From assembly GCF_036013955.1 (NCBI RefSeq), contig NZ_CP107903.1:7688001-7752000 (forward strand): a stretch of 64,000 nucleotides of DNA, given 5' to 3'. Shown piece after piece: positions 43,810 to 52,736 of the stretch; position 1 is the stretch's first letter; every line of letters starts with the position of its first letter. The stretch is from Streptomyces sp. NBC_00459 (GTDB lineage: Bacteria > Actinomycetota > Actinomycetes > Streptomycetales > Streptomycetaceae). The position numbers were made by a program, and so were the translations under genes. The notes below the pieces were generated by a model, which did not search any database, was not told where the DNA came from, and saw nothing but the letters and a program-made list of their open reading frames with translations.

Positions 43810-45207
43810 TCAGAGCGCCAGGCGGGCGATCCGCAGCGTCGACACGGTCGGGGACGCGCCCGTCAGCGGGGTCGCGTACGACGGGGTCACCGGTGCGTAC
43901 GCCCAGGTCAGGGAGCCGTCCTTCAGGGCCGCTATGTCGCCCGTGATGCGTGCCTGTACGACCTTGTCCGGTGTCTTGAAGGCACCGTTCCAGTCGATCA
44001 GCCGCAGGTGGGTGCCCGTGAACGTGCCGGTGCAGGTCCCGCTCGCGCACTTGGCGTTCTTCAGGGACTCCCAGGACACCAGCAGCCGGTCCTTGCCGTA
44101 CGGGGCGACGCGGACGTTGACGTGCTCGGTGCCCGGCGCGTTCGTCAGGTAGATCGCCTTGCCCGCAGGCGAGTTGCGGTTCTTGAGGAACGACACCGCC
44201 ACCTGGTGCGTGCTCCACCTCGGCTTCACCGTCCAGCCCCGGCCGCTGGAGTCGTCCGGGTTCTTCGCCGCGGAGGCCGAACCGCGCGAACCGTAGGCGG
44301 TCGCGTAGCGGCCCGTGGACGACTTCACCAGGTCGCCGGTGCGGCCCGCGTACGTGCCGCCGCAGTAGCCCGCCCAGCACTGCTCGCGCTGCACGGCCGG
44401 CGCGTTGTCGGGGGCGCCGATGCCCGTCGACACGAACAGGCCCGAACGCCAGTCGTCGAAGCAGAGGGAGGTGAAGGCGCCGGTGGCCTCGGCGTGCAGG
44501 GCGATGCCCTCGTTGTGGGAGCAGCCCCAGCCCCAACCGCCGCTCAGCTTGGCGCCCTTGGAGCTGAGGTACGAGAGCTTGTCGCCGAAGTGGCCGTCGG
44601 CGAAGCCGCCCGCGCCGTGGACGACGAAGTAGGCGCCGTACTTGGTGCCGTTCCAGGTGAGCTGACCGTCCAGGGTCGGGGACGTGTCGTTGGACGCGGT
44701 GCCGGTGAGCTTGGTGCGCCAGGCCTCCTTGCCCTGCGAGAAGCGGACGAGGGCCGCAGCCGTCTCCTTCCACTTGTTGGTGTCGGCGACCCGGGTGAGC
44801 AGCGCGAAGCCGTCGTTGTGCGCGACCAGCCCACCGACCTCCTTGGCGCCCTTGACGATCGCGTCACCGCCCGCGCGTTTGCCGGCCGAGGTCAGTGGCG
44901 TCACATGCACACCGTCCGACGCCGGCCAGGCGACCCGCAGCGTGCCGTTGGGCGCGACCGCTGTCGCCGTGCGCGTCCACTCCCGCGTGTTGTTGTAACC
45001 GGCGGACAGATAGGGGAACTTGGCCGGCAGCGTCACCGAGGTGTTCGTGACGGCGAGGGTGGGCGCGGCGGGCGTCGTCGCCGCTCCGGCCGTCGCGTAC
45101 CAGGCACCGGCGAGCAGACCGGCCACGGCGAGGCCGCCGATCAGGGGCTTGCGGGCCGCGTGGGTGCGACGGTGGGCGGAGGCGCGGGGGAGTGGTGCTG
45201 AAGTCAT
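43810..45207 (-). CDS. Uncharacterised secreted protein, probable beta-propeller
   Basis: The ATG at 45207 gives 465 residues. An in-frame start 9 codons earlier is possible. A basic stretch and a membrane-type segment (PLIGGLAVAGLLAGAWYATAGA, first 20 residues of it hydrophobic) form a signal or anchor. The rest has recurring blocks of about 50-60 residues (GTLRVAWPASDGVHVTPL, GKYATAYG-like GRYATAYGSRG, DRLLVSWESL, DGSLTWAYAPV) that read like propeller blades. It also has four cysteines in CWAGYC and CASGTC pairs, likely disulfides. I recognise no catalytic motif. Confidence 0.7.
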   Translation of the reverse strand: MTSAPLPRASAHRRTHAARKPLIGGLAVAGLLAGAWYATAGAATTPAAPTLAVTNTSVTLPAKFPYLSAGYNNTREWTRTATAVAPNGTLRVAWPASDGVHVTPLTSAGKRAGGDAIVKGAKEVGGLVAHNDGFALLTRVADTNKWKETAAALVRFSQGKEAWRTKLTGTASNDTSPTLDGQLTWNGTKYGAYFVVHGAGGFADGHFGDKLSYLSSKGAKLSGGWGWGCSHNEGIALHAEATGAFTSLCFDDWRSGLFVSTGIGAPDNAPAVQREQCWAGYCGGTYAGRTGDLVKSSTGRYATAYGSRGSASAAKNPDDSSGRGWTVKPRWSTHQVAVSFLKNRNSPAGKAIYLTNAPGTEHVNVRVAPYGKDRLLVSWESLKNAKCASGTCTGTFTGTHLRLIDWNGAFKTPDKVVQARITGDIAALKDGSLTWAYAPVTPSYATPLTGASPTVSTLRIARLAL

Positions 45208-45333
45208 GCCTGTCTGTTGCCGTGGCGCGGGCAAAGGTTGCCGCCGGACCGGACCGGACCGGACTCGGCCGTGCGGCCGAGCCCGCCGAGCAGGCCGGGA
45301 CGGTAGGCCCCCGGTCCCCGGCCCTGACCGGAG

Positions 45334-46143
45334 TCAGCCGACCGGAACCAACGTCTCCCGGAGCCGCGCCGCGAACTCCGCCGGGTGTGTGAGCAGCCCG
45401 AGATGCCCTCCCGGGAACTGGCGGGCGGCGCTGCCCGTACGCCGGGCGAGGACCGTGGCGGTGCGGTGCAGAAGTTGGCCGGCGGAGTCGATGCCCATGG
45501 CGACGGTGAGCCGGGGAGAGGGGGCGGAGAGTGCGCCGAGGTCGGGGGCGTAGGAGGTGAACGGGACCAGGACGCGGGTGAGGGAGATGGCCATGGGGGT
45601 CGCCAACTCATCGGAGAGAGAAGGAGGTTGCTCTGCCGCGTCCGACAGCTTGGCCAGTTCCTGTTCGGTGAGCGCCCGTTCCTCCAGCCCCGCCGTCATA
45701 CGGGCCGACGCGGCCTCGACACCCCGGGCGCGGTAGGTGTCGCGCACCTCGGTGAACATCGCCCGCTGCCGCTCGGCGTCCGGCAGGACCGTCACGACCG
45801 GTGGCTCGTGCGCGACCACGTGCCGCAGCCGGGCCGGGTGCCGGGACGCCAGGTCGAGGGCGGCGACGGCCCCCGCGCTGGTGCCGAACACGTACGCGGA
45901 CTCACCCTCGGGGAGCACCGCGTCCAGCACCCGGGCGGCGCCCTCGCTCCACCACTCGACGCGCTGTTCCTCGACGGGCTTGCCGAGCCGGCCGTGGGCG
46001 AGGCCGAGGGGGTCGTACGTCACGACCGTGAAGTGTTCGGAGAGAAGGGCGGTGGGGTTCTCCAGACCCATGGGGTGTCCGGCGCCACCGGGGATGATGA
46101 GGAGGACGGGGCCGGTACCGCGCACGTCGTAGTGATCACTCAT
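45334..46143 (-). CDS. Alpha/beta hydrolase
   Basis: A 269-residue enzyme of the alpha/beta hydrolase fold. The nucleophile elbow is YVFGTSAGAVAALDLA with the serine at about residue 99. The late histidine lies in GGHLGLLTHPAEFA. HGRLGKPVEEQRVEWWSEGA corresponds to the region before the elbow. There is no signal peptide. Its best analogues are small esterases or haloperoxidase-like hydrolases; the substrate cannot be told. Confidence 0.9.
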   Translation of the reverse strand: MSDHYDVRGTGPVLLIIPGGAGHPMGLENPTALLSEHFTVVTYDPLGLAHGRLGKPVEEQRVEWWSEGAARVLDAVLPEGESAYVFGTSAGAVAALDLASRHPARLRHVVAHEPPVVTVLPDAERQRAMFTEVRDTYRARGVEAASARMTAGLEERALTEQELAKLSDAAEQPPSLSDELATPMAISLTRVLVPFTSYAPDLGALSAPSPRLTVAMGIDSAGQLLHRTATVLARRTGSAARQFPGGHLGLLTHPAEFAARLRETLVPVG

Positions 46144-46212
46144 CTGCCGAAGCTACCGGCTGGGAGAGCCCGGCGCGGAATGATTTTCCGGCCGTCCGGA
46201 CGGGTGTGCGAA

Positions 46213-46240
46213 TGGGCGGACACGGGAAGGTGTCCGCCCA
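46213..46240. terminator. Terminator hairpin downstream of the EEP-jacalin gene
   Basis: TGGGCGGACAC (46213-46223) and its exact complement (46230-46240) form an 11-bp stem with a 6-base loop just past the stop of the leftward EEP-jacalin gene. Confidence 0.75.
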
Positions 46241-46276
46241 CGCAAAGGCTGCTCCTGTCAGGGGAGTTGCCCCCGG

Positions 46277-47596
46277 TCAGGCGATCGGTGCGTACACCAC
46301 GCCCAGCTTGTCGATCTCGGTGCCCGAGCGGCCCGTGAAGCCCACGATCTGCCAGCCCGACGGTGCCGTGAACGTCGCCGCGTCCGTCGTCGCCGTGCCG
46401 GAGGTCAGGGTGCGGGACCTGTCCGTGGTGAACGCCGCCGAGAAGATCCTGGTCCGGCCGTCCTTCTGGCCCTGTGTCAGCTTCACCGAGGTGAGGTGTT
46501 CGCCGGACGCCAGGGTGAGGGAGGAAGCGGTGCCGCCCGTGCCGCCGTGGGTCAGGGTCGTGCCGCCGTCGAGGGCCAGGGACACCCCGTCCAGACGGGA
46601 GCTGCCGCGCAGGGTGAGCGTGCGGGGCGAGGGTGCCGCCGGGAGGTCGTCGGCGTCGTTGAACGCCGTGCCGTGCGGGCCGCCTACGACGTCACTCGCG
46701 CGCAGCTTGGAAGGCAGCGTCCAGGAGAAGTCGACCGTGTGCGGGAAGTGGTCGGAGAGGTTGCCGCCCTTGGAGTCCAGGAAGGACGCCCACTCGTTGT
46801 TGTAGCGGGTCGCGGAGAGGTTCACGAGCTTGCTGCCGCGGTAGAGGACCTTGTCGACGACCTCGCAGCTGTTCGTCGGCGCGGTCGTCGGGCACATGAG
46901 CGGCTCGCCGCCCTGTGTCGGCTGCACACCGCCCTTCACCAGCTGGACCCAGGCGTCGGTGAGGCCGTTGTCCGACACGAGTGTGCGGATGTTGTCGGGC
47001 GTGCGCGTGTACCGCGTGTTCGTGTCACCGGCGACGATCACCGCGTTGCCCGCGGAGTTGGCCTGGATGAAGGCGGACAGCTGCGAGATGTTGGCCCGAC
47101 GGGCGGCGTGCGCCTCATCGGTGTCGTCCGCGTTGGGGTGGGCGTTGTACACGTCCACGTAGACGCCCTCGGCGAGCCGCACCCGGGCCAGCGAGAAGCC
47201 CTTCGGGGTGAGGCAGTTGGTGCCGGTGCACTTGTTCCACTTCACCCGCTCGAAGTCCTGGAAGGCGTAGTCCGAGAGGGTGTTGAGACCGTCCCCGAAG
47301 GGCACTCCGCCACTCGTCGCCGTGCGGTACGGGTGGTTGTCGTTCGCGTACAACGCCGCGTGGTAGTTGAAGTCCTCCTGCACGTTGACGATGTCGTACG
47401 CGCCGAGACGCGGTGATATCAGCGGGGTGTTCACCTCGGGTTTGCTCGAACTGATGACACCCGGAAGGCCGGCGACGTTGTACGTGAGGAGGTTGAACGA
47501 GCCCGAGGTGGCGGCGGCGGCCGGAGCTGAGCCCGTGGTGGCGAGTCCGGTCAGCGCGAGGGCGCCGGCGGCGAGGGTGCCGATGAGTCTTCTCAT
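46277..47596 (-). CDS. Secreted endonuclease/exonuclease/phosphatase-fold protein with C-terminal jacalin-like lectin
   Basis: A 439-residue secreted protein. The signal peptide ends AAA near 29. Residues about 33-300 are an EEP (DNase I-like) domain with all catalytic blocks: LLTYNVAGLPG, the metal-binding glutamate in NVQEDF, VYNAHPNADD, VAGDTNTR and the closing SDHFPH. Residues about 308-438 match a jacalin-type beta-prism lectin (GTAFNDADDLP, SVKLTQGQKDGRTRIFSAAF, IVGFTGRSGTEIDKLGVVY). The EEP part could be a nuclease or a sphingomyelinase/phosphodiesterase; NVAGLPG favours the phosphodiesterase side, tentatively. The lectin would target it to a glycan surface. Confidence 0.88.
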   Translation of the reverse strand: MRRLIGTLAAGALALTGLATTGSAPAAAATSGSFNLLTYNVAGLPGVISSSKPEVNTPLISPRLGAYDIVNVQEDFNYHAALYANDNHPYRTATSGGVPFGDGLNTLSDYAFQDFERVKWNKCTGTNCLTPKGFSLARVRLAEGVYVDVYNAHPNADDTDEAHAARRANISQLSAFIQANSAGNAVIVAGDTNTRYTRTPDNIRTLVSDNGLTDAWVQLVKGGVQPTQGGEPLMCPTTAPTNSCEVVDKVLYRGSKLVNLSATRYNNEWASFLDSKGGNLSDHFPHTVDFSWTLPSKLRASDVVGGPHGTAFNDADDLPAAPSPRTLTLRGSSRLDGVSLALDGGTTLTHGGTGGTASSLTLASGEHLTSVKLTQGQKDGRTRIFSAAFTTDRSRTLTSGTATTDAATFTAPSGWQIVGFTGRSGTEIDKLGVVYAPIA

Positions 47597-47809
47597 GGTG
47601 GGGGTGTCTCCATGGGTGGGGTTGGAACTGCTGCTGTTGGAGTGCGTTCTGGTGAGTGGGAGCGAGTGCTGGTGGGCTTTGTCGTGGCGCGTGCCTCGGT
47701 CGTGGGGTCGATTTCAGAGGGAACTGACGTTCCCTCATCGAATGCGTGACCTTTGCGGTTGGTGCTCGTTTCTCATGGCGACGGAATCTTCGGTCGGCAT
47801 CGGGTGGGG

Positions 47810-49450
47810 GTGACAGGGGTGGGTGAGCTGAGAAGTTTCGCGGCGCCGTCCGTCGCGTCGGGTCCCAGTGGCGTGGCCGTCCGCACCCGCCTCAAGCACC
47901 TCACGCCGGACGATGAAGAGATGCTGCGCCTGGTGGGGGCGCATCTGGGGTCGTTGGCCTCGAGGGATCTCAAGGCGCGCTGCCGGGACGCCCTGGAGCA
48001 CTCCGCCGAGGCGTGGGCGGTGCGTAAGCGTGAGCTGACGCCGCTGTCGTCGTCGCGGTGGGCGGGGTCGATTACCAAGGCCACGCACGACCAGTGGGCA
48101 CTGGCCCGCCGCTGCCAGTCGGCGCACATCCAGAACCTGGAAGCGGGAGTGCGCACCATCAGGTTCCGGCTGTTGCTGCCGGTTGGGCAGAAGGGGACGA
48201 AGAAGGCGCCCGGGGGTTACCGGTCGGCGCGGGAGTGGCATGCGAAGTCGCGGCGGCTGCGGGTGCTTGAGGACCGTCTGACGGCAGCGCGGGCCGACCG
48301 TGAGGTCGGGCTCGTGCACGTCGTGCGCGGTGGCAAGCGACTGGCCCACACCCGCCACCACCTGGAGGAAGCCCAGCTCACCGAGGGTGCGTGGCGCGGG
48401 CGTTGGGAGGCGGAGCGCTGGTTCTGCCAGGCGGACGGTGAGTCCGGCAAGCGCTACGGCAACGAGACCATCCGGATCAGCCCCGACGGCGAGGTGAGCA
48501 TCAGACTCCCCGCGCCGCTCGCGTATCTGGCGAACGCCCCGCACGGCCGCTACGTGCTGGCGTGCCGGGTCGTGTTCGCGCACCGGGGCGTGGAGTGGGC
48601 GGATCGCGCCGCGGCCGACCGGGCGGTCGCCTACCGCATCCACCGCGATACTGGCCGGGACCGCTGGTATCTGACCGCGTCCTGGCAGATTCCGCCCACC
48701 CCCACCCTCTCGATCGAGGCCGCGCTCGGCCACGGGGTGATCGGTGTCGACATGAACGCCGATCACCTGGCCGCCTGGCGCCTCGACATTCACGGCAACC
48801 CGACGGGTGCCCCGCGCCGTTTCTTCTACGACCTGACCGGCAGCGTCGGACACCGTGATGCCCAGGTCCGCCACGCCCTGACCCGCCTCCTCCATTGGGC
48901 CCGCAGATGTGGTGTGAAGGCGATCGCGGTGGAGGACCTTGACTTCAACGCGGAGAAGACCCGGGAGAAGCACGGCCGCAGGAAACGCTTTCGGCAGTTG
49001 ATCTCCGGCATGCCGACAGGGAAGCTTCGAGGCCGGCTGTCTTCGATGGCGGACCAGACGGGTATCGCGGTCATTGCCGTCGACCCGGCCTACACCTCGA
49101 AATGGGGCGCCCAGCACTGGCAGAAGCCCCTGACCAGCACGACCCGTAAGACCACTCGTCACGATGCTGCTGCCGTGGCGATCGGAAGGCGCGCCCAGGG
49201 ACATTCGATCCGGCGACGGACGACACCGCCCCCTGCTCACCGGAGTGATGAGCAGGGGCATCGGACCGTCCAGGCCGGACCAGGCGTCCCTGGGCGTGAG
49301 GGAACCCGCCCCCGCATCCCCGGACCACGGACACGATCCGTGCCGCCCGGACGCGGAGCGAACGCGGGCAACCAGAACGCCCAACACCGTCCGGGGCGTT
49401 CGGCCGAGCATGGGTTCTGGCAACAGGACTCACTCCCGCTCAGTCTCTAG
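47810..49450 (+). CDS. TnpB-related (IS200/IS605-associated, RuvC-fold) protein without zinc finger
   Basis: The GTG at 47810 gives 546 residues; a TTG 19 codons earlier is possible. The RuvC-like catalytic residues are Asp314 (GVIGVDMNADH), Glu375 (AIAVEDLDF) and Asp452 (TTRHDAAAVAIG). Between Glu375 and Asp452, where TnpB normally has a four-cysteine zinc ribbon, there are no cysteines (AYTSKWGAQHW replaces the first pair). This fits the Streptomyces TnpB-related group. No tnpA transposase lies nearby, so it cannot move alone. The last 90 residues are Pro/Arg/Gly-rich low complexity and coincide with DNA able to form hairpins, as expected if a guide RNA overlaps the 3' end. Confidence 0.82.
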   Translation: MTGVGELRSFAAPSVASGPSGVAVRTRLKHLTPDDEEMLRLVGAHLGSLASRDLKARCRDALEHSAEAWAVRKRELTPLSSSRWAGSITKATHDQWALARRCQSAHIQNLEAGVRTIRFRLLLPVGQKGTKKAPGGYRSAREWHAKSRRLRVLEDRLTAARADREVGLVHVVRGGKRLAHTRHHLEEAQLTEGAWRGRWEAERWFCQADGESGKRYGNETIRISPDGEVSIRLPAPLAYLANAPHGRYVLACRVVFAHRGVEWADRAAADRAVAYRIHRDTGRDRWYLTASWQIPPTPTLSIEAALGHGVIGVDMNADHLAAWRLDIHGNPTGAPRRFFYDLTGSVGHRDAQVRHALTRLLHWARRCGVKAIAVEDLDFNAEKTREKHGRRKRFRQLISGMPTGKLRGRLSSMADQTGIAVIAVDPAYTSKWGAQHWQKPLTSTTRKTTRHDAAAVAIGRRAQGHSIRRRTTPPPAHRSDEQGHRTVQAGPGVPGREGTRPRIPGPRTRSVPPGRGANAGNQNAQHRPGRSAEHGFWQQDSLPLSL

Positions 49451-49480
49451 GTACGGTAGGTGAACACTGCTCAGGTTCAC
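49230..49480 (+). ncRNA. Possible omega-RNA (reRNA) region at the 3' end of the TnpB-like gene
   Basis: In TnpB elements the guide RNA comes from the 3' part of tnpB and the element's right end. Here CCCCTGCTC (49230-49238) pairs with GAGCAGGGG (49250-49258) inside the coding tail, and GTGAAC (49460-49465) pairs with GTTCAC (49475-49480) just after the stop, a hairpin like those at IS605 right ends. The boundaries are approximate and the assignment is inference. Confidence 0.35.
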
Positions 49481-49651
49481 GGCCAACAGTGTGCTGGACA
49501 AGGGCTGTTGGGGGAACAGTGAGTGGAGTGTCGATCCGCCGCGTCCGGGTCGTTCGGTGATCACCCGCTGGTTGAGCAAGGTTCATGTTTCACATCGATT
49601 CTCCTCAGGCGGCGCACTGCACGGGTGCCGCGTGACGGAGGAGACGCAGCC

Positions 49652-51316
49652 ATGGGACACGGACACGGGCACTCGCACGGACACGGGGATCACCACCATC
49701 ACCACCACGGTCACGAGGGCGGTACGGGTACGGCGCTGCCCGCGGCCTTCGACACCTCTGTGCCCGACGAGGCTCTGAGCCCCGAACAGCGGTCGCGCCG
49801 CTCGCTGTTGCGCAGGGCGGGGGTGCTCGGCGCGAGCCTCACCGCCGCGAGCGTCGTCGCCCCGGCCTCCGCCGCCCCTGCGTACGCCGCCACCGACGGC
49901 CGCCGCTCGAAGGGCTTCCTGTGGCTGGCCGGAGACCACCACATCCACACGCAGTACAGCAACGACGGCAAGTACCGCGTCGTCGACCAGGTCCGGCAGG
50001 GCGCCCGGCACGGCTTGGACTGGCTGGTCATCACCGACCACGGCAACGTGACCCACTCGAAGATCGGTGTCGAAAAGGTCAACCCGGACATCAGGGCCGC
50101 CCGGGCCGCGTACGAGGACACCCTCGTCTTCCAGGGTCTGGAGTGGAACATCCCGGCCGCCGAGCACGGCACGGTCTTCGTGCACCCCGGCAAGAACGAG
50201 GTCTCCGTTCTCAAGCAGTTCGAGACCGGCTACGACGGTGGCGTGAAGGGCGCCACCGACTCGACGCCCGCCAACGAGGCGCTCGCCGTCGCCGGCCTCA
50301 ACTTCCTTGCCGAGCAGGTGAAGCGGCGCAAGGTCAAGGACGCCCTGATGCTCGCCAACCACCCGGCGCGAAAAGGCATCGACTCGCCGCACGAGATACG
50401 CGCCTGGCGCGATGCCACCACGGTGCGCCGTATCGCCGTCGGAATGGAGGGCGCACCCGGACACCAGGCCGCCGGGATACGCGCGGACATCGGCATGGGC
50501 CGGGCCCGCGGCCTGTACGACGGCAGCCCGGGTGCGAACTCCTTCGCGGGATACCCGCTGGAGAGCTACCGCACCTGGGGCGGCTTCGACTGGATGACGG
50601 CCACGGTCGGTGGCCTGTGGGACAGCCTGCTCGCCGAGGGCAAGCCCTCGTGGATCACCGCCAACTCCGACTCGCACAACGTCTACACGGACACCGCGGT
50701 CCGCGGCCCGAACACCGACTACGAGGCCAACGGCCACCACGACGACCCGGTCTACGGCGGGAAGATCGACCTCACCGAGGGCGACTACTGGCCCGGCCAG
50801 TACAGCCGCACCCATGTCGGCGCCGACGGCTTCTCCTACGCCGCCGTCATGGACGGCATCCGGGCCGGCCGGATCTGGGTGGACCACGGCCAGTTGCTCA
50901 GCGGCCTCGACGTGCGCCTCTCGGGCGGCGGCCGGTGGAGCACGCTCGGCGGCGCCCTGCACGTGAAGAATGGCACCCGGGTCACGCTGACCGTGGACGT
51001 GGCACCGGCCGGCGGACCCAACTGGGCGGGATTCATGCCGACGTTGGCCCGTGTGGACGTCATCCAGGGCGATGTCACGGGCCCGGTCGCGGACCAAGAC
51101 ACCTTCACGGCACCGACGGCCAGGGTCGTCAGGTCCTACGAGGTGAACCGGTCCACCGGCACGGTCCGGCTCACGTACGACCTCGGACGCGTCGACCGTC
51201 CGGTGTACGTCCGGCTGCGCGGCAGCGACGGCAACCGGTCCGCCGTCGGCGCGATGGGCGCGGCGGTCGACCCGGCGGGCCCGGCGATCGACGTGGTCGG
51301 TGACGCGGACCCGTGA
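49652..51316 (+). CDS. Tat-exported PHP-domain metallohydrolase (CehA/McbA-like) with histidine-rich leader
   Basis: The ATG at 49652, with GGAGGAG upstream, gives 554 residues. The first 21 residues contain 12 histidines (GHGHGHSHGHGDHHHHHHGH). They are followed by a Tat signal (RRSLLRRAGVLGASL, cleavage near AYAA at about 81). The PHP domain has GDHHIHTQYS, WLVITDHGN and ANSDSHN metal-binding blocks, and VFQGLEWNIP. The family uses two or three metal ions to hydrolyse phosphoesters or carbamates. The histidine-rich stretch lies before the Tat motif, so it would stay in the cytoplasm or be cleaved off and may help metal loading before folded export. It overlaps the next gene by four bases. 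Confidence 0.88.
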   Translation: MGHGHGHSHGHGDHHHHHHGHEGGTGTALPAAFDTSVPDEALSPEQRSRRSLLRRAGVLGASLTAASVVAPASAAPAYAATDGRRSKGFLWLAGDHHIHTQYSNDGKYRVVDQVRQGARHGLDWLVITDHGNVTHSKIGVEKVNPDIRAARAAYEDTLVFQGLEWNIPAAEHGTVFVHPGKNEVSVLKQFETGYDGGVKGATDSTPANEALAVAGLNFLAEQVKRRKVKDALMLANHPARKGIDSPHEIRAWRDATTVRRIAVGMEGAPGHQAAGIRADIGMGRARGLYDGSPGANSFAGYPLESYRTWGGFDWMTATVGGLWDSLLAEGKPSWITANSDSHNVYTDTAVRGPNTDYEANGHHDDPVYGGKIDLTEGDYWPGQYSRTHVGADGFSYAAVMDGIRAGRIWVDHGQLLSGLDVRLSGGGRWSTLGGALHVKNGTRVTLTVDVAPAGGPNWAGFMPTLARVDVIQGDVTGPVADQDTFTAPTARVVRSYEVNRSTGTVRLTYDLGRVDRPVYVRLRGSDGNRSAVGAMGAAVDPAGPAIDVVGDADP

Positions 51317-51873
51317 CGCGACCTGTGGTTCTACTCCAACCCGGTGTGGGTGCTCCCTTCGTGACGTCGTACGCCCTCTGGGCCGGCACCTCGGTGTCGG
51401 CCCTCCGCGCGGCCGATCACCTGGTCCTCGGCCTCGTGGCCGAACTCGGCCTCCCGGAAGCCGCGTTCGGCTACACCCACTTCCTGCGCGGTGACCGGCC
51501 CCGGGTTGCCCTGTCGTTCACCCTGCCGTCGGAGCCGCTCCTGCGCACCGCCGAGGAGCGGCTCCGAGCACAGGGATACGAGGTGGCACCCGGGGTGCCC
51601 GACGCGGTCGGACGCGCGGTCGTCTACCCGGGCGTCGGCTCGCTCACCGGCACGGTCACGGTGGGGGAGTTGCTGGCGGGGAGCGCGATCGACCGGGTGA
51701 CGGTGCTGGGGAGTCCGGGTCAACCACTCGCGGACCAAACGCTGGTGACGCACAGTCATGTACGTCCACAGTGGCACGGCGACGAACTCGTGCTCGCCGC
51801 CATGCCCGCAGTCGGCGGCACCCTGGTCCCGTTCGAGGTGCCGGACCCGACACCGTGCTGCGCGGACCACTGA
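51313..51873 (+). CDS. Uncharacterised small protein coupled to the PHP gene
   Basis: A 186-residue protein starting with GTG, overlapping the TGA of the PHP gene (GTGA), so its translation is probably coupled. I recognise no family. It has mixed hydrophobic blocks (VVLLQPGVGAPFVTSYALWAG, GSLTGTVTVGELLAGSAIDRV) but no clear membrane helix or signal peptide, and it ends with a CCADH motif that could bind metal. Coupling suggests a partner or chaperone for the PHP enzyme, which is inference. Confidence 0.7.
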   Translation: MTRPVVLLQPGVGAPFVTSYALWAGTSVSALRAADHLVLGLVAELGLPEAAFGYTHFLRGDRPRVALSFTLPSEPLLRTAEERLRAQGYEVAPGVPDAVGRAVVYPGVGSLTGTVTVGELLAGSAIDRVTVLGSPGQPLADQTLVTHSHVRPQWHGDELVLAAMPAVGGTLVPFEVPDPTPCCADH

Positions 51874-52149
51874 GCCGAGCGCGTGGGCTGGAACAGCCGA
51901 CGGCACCAAGGAGCTCGTCGCCATGACCGACGGCTACCGTGAATCGTCCGAGGCGTGAGCTGGGCTGCTGCGCGACTGCGCGCGTCGTGGCCCGCGCGCC
52001 CCGGTGTCGGCCTCGTGCGCACAGGTGCCCTGTTCACGGGTGGCAAACCTGTCGAACGGCCAGAAGACCAGCCCCAGCCTCAAGCGGCCTGACCAGAGAA
52101 CTTGACACGGCGCCCCTGGCACCGGGAGTCCTGAAGAAGGGCGAGAAAA

Positions 52150-52605
52150 GTGAAGATCGTGGTGGACGACCTCTCCGGCCCAGAGATCGCCGGGTTTCTC
52201 AACGAGCACGTCCAGCAGATGCAGTCCATCACGCCTCCAGAGAGCAAGCACGCCCTTGATCTCGACGGGCTCCGCAAGCCCGAGGTCACGTTCTGGTCGG
52301 TCATGGACGGTGACACCCTGGTGGGCTGCGGTGCAATCAAGAGGCTCGACGCGGGCCACGCGGAACTGAAGTCAATGCGTACCACGTCGACGCGCAAGCG
52401 AAGCGGGATCGCATCCCTGCTGCTGGAACACATCATCACTGAGGCCAAGCGCATGGGACTCACGCGGCTGAGCCTGGAGACCGGCACAGCCGAGTTCTTC
52501 CTGCCCGCAAGGAAGCTTTACGAGAAGTCCGGGTTCGTTCACTGTGAGCCGTTCGCGGACTACCAACCCGACCCGAACAGTACGTTCATGACGAAGGTGC
52601 TCTGA
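52150..52605 (+). CDS. GNAT-family N-acetyltransferase
   Basis: A 151-residue single GNAT domain. The acetyl-CoA site (motif A) is RKRSGIASLLLEHIITEAKRMG, where R-x-x-G-I-A replaces the usual Q/R-x-x-G-x-G/A. Motif B ends in ARKLYEKSGFVHCEPF. The acceptor cannot be told. The start is a GTG at 52150. Its base composition is less GC-rich than the genes to the left, marking the left edge of the accessory island, and it converges on the TIR-TPR gene. Confidence 0.9.
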   Translation: MKIVVDDLSGPEIAGFLNEHVQQMQSITPPESKHALDLDGLRKPEVTFWSVMDGDTLVGCGAIKRLDAGHAELKSMRTTSTRKRSGIASLLLEHIITEAKRMGLTRLSLETGTAEFFLPARKLYEKSGFVHCEPFADYQPDPNSTFMTKVL

Positions 52606-52736
52606 CAATCTCGATCCACAGGTCTTGACTATTTCTCTCTCACCGCTTCCGCCCGGTCAAAGAGTGTGCGCGTCAGCGATGCTCGCGCGGTGGTTGGCCG
52701 AGGAGCTTTTGCGAGGATCACGCCTCTCGCGCTTGT

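Noticed and set aside
40007..44773. Nearly 1,600-codon open frame on the minus strand
   Set aside because: It is an off-frame shadow of the PL4, CE12, LysE and secreted-protein genes caused by high GC, and shows no domain.
47810..49480. Intact IS200/IS605 insertion sequence
   Set aside because: No tnpA, no defined left end and no flanking tetranucleotide could be identified, so only the TnpB-like gene is annotated.
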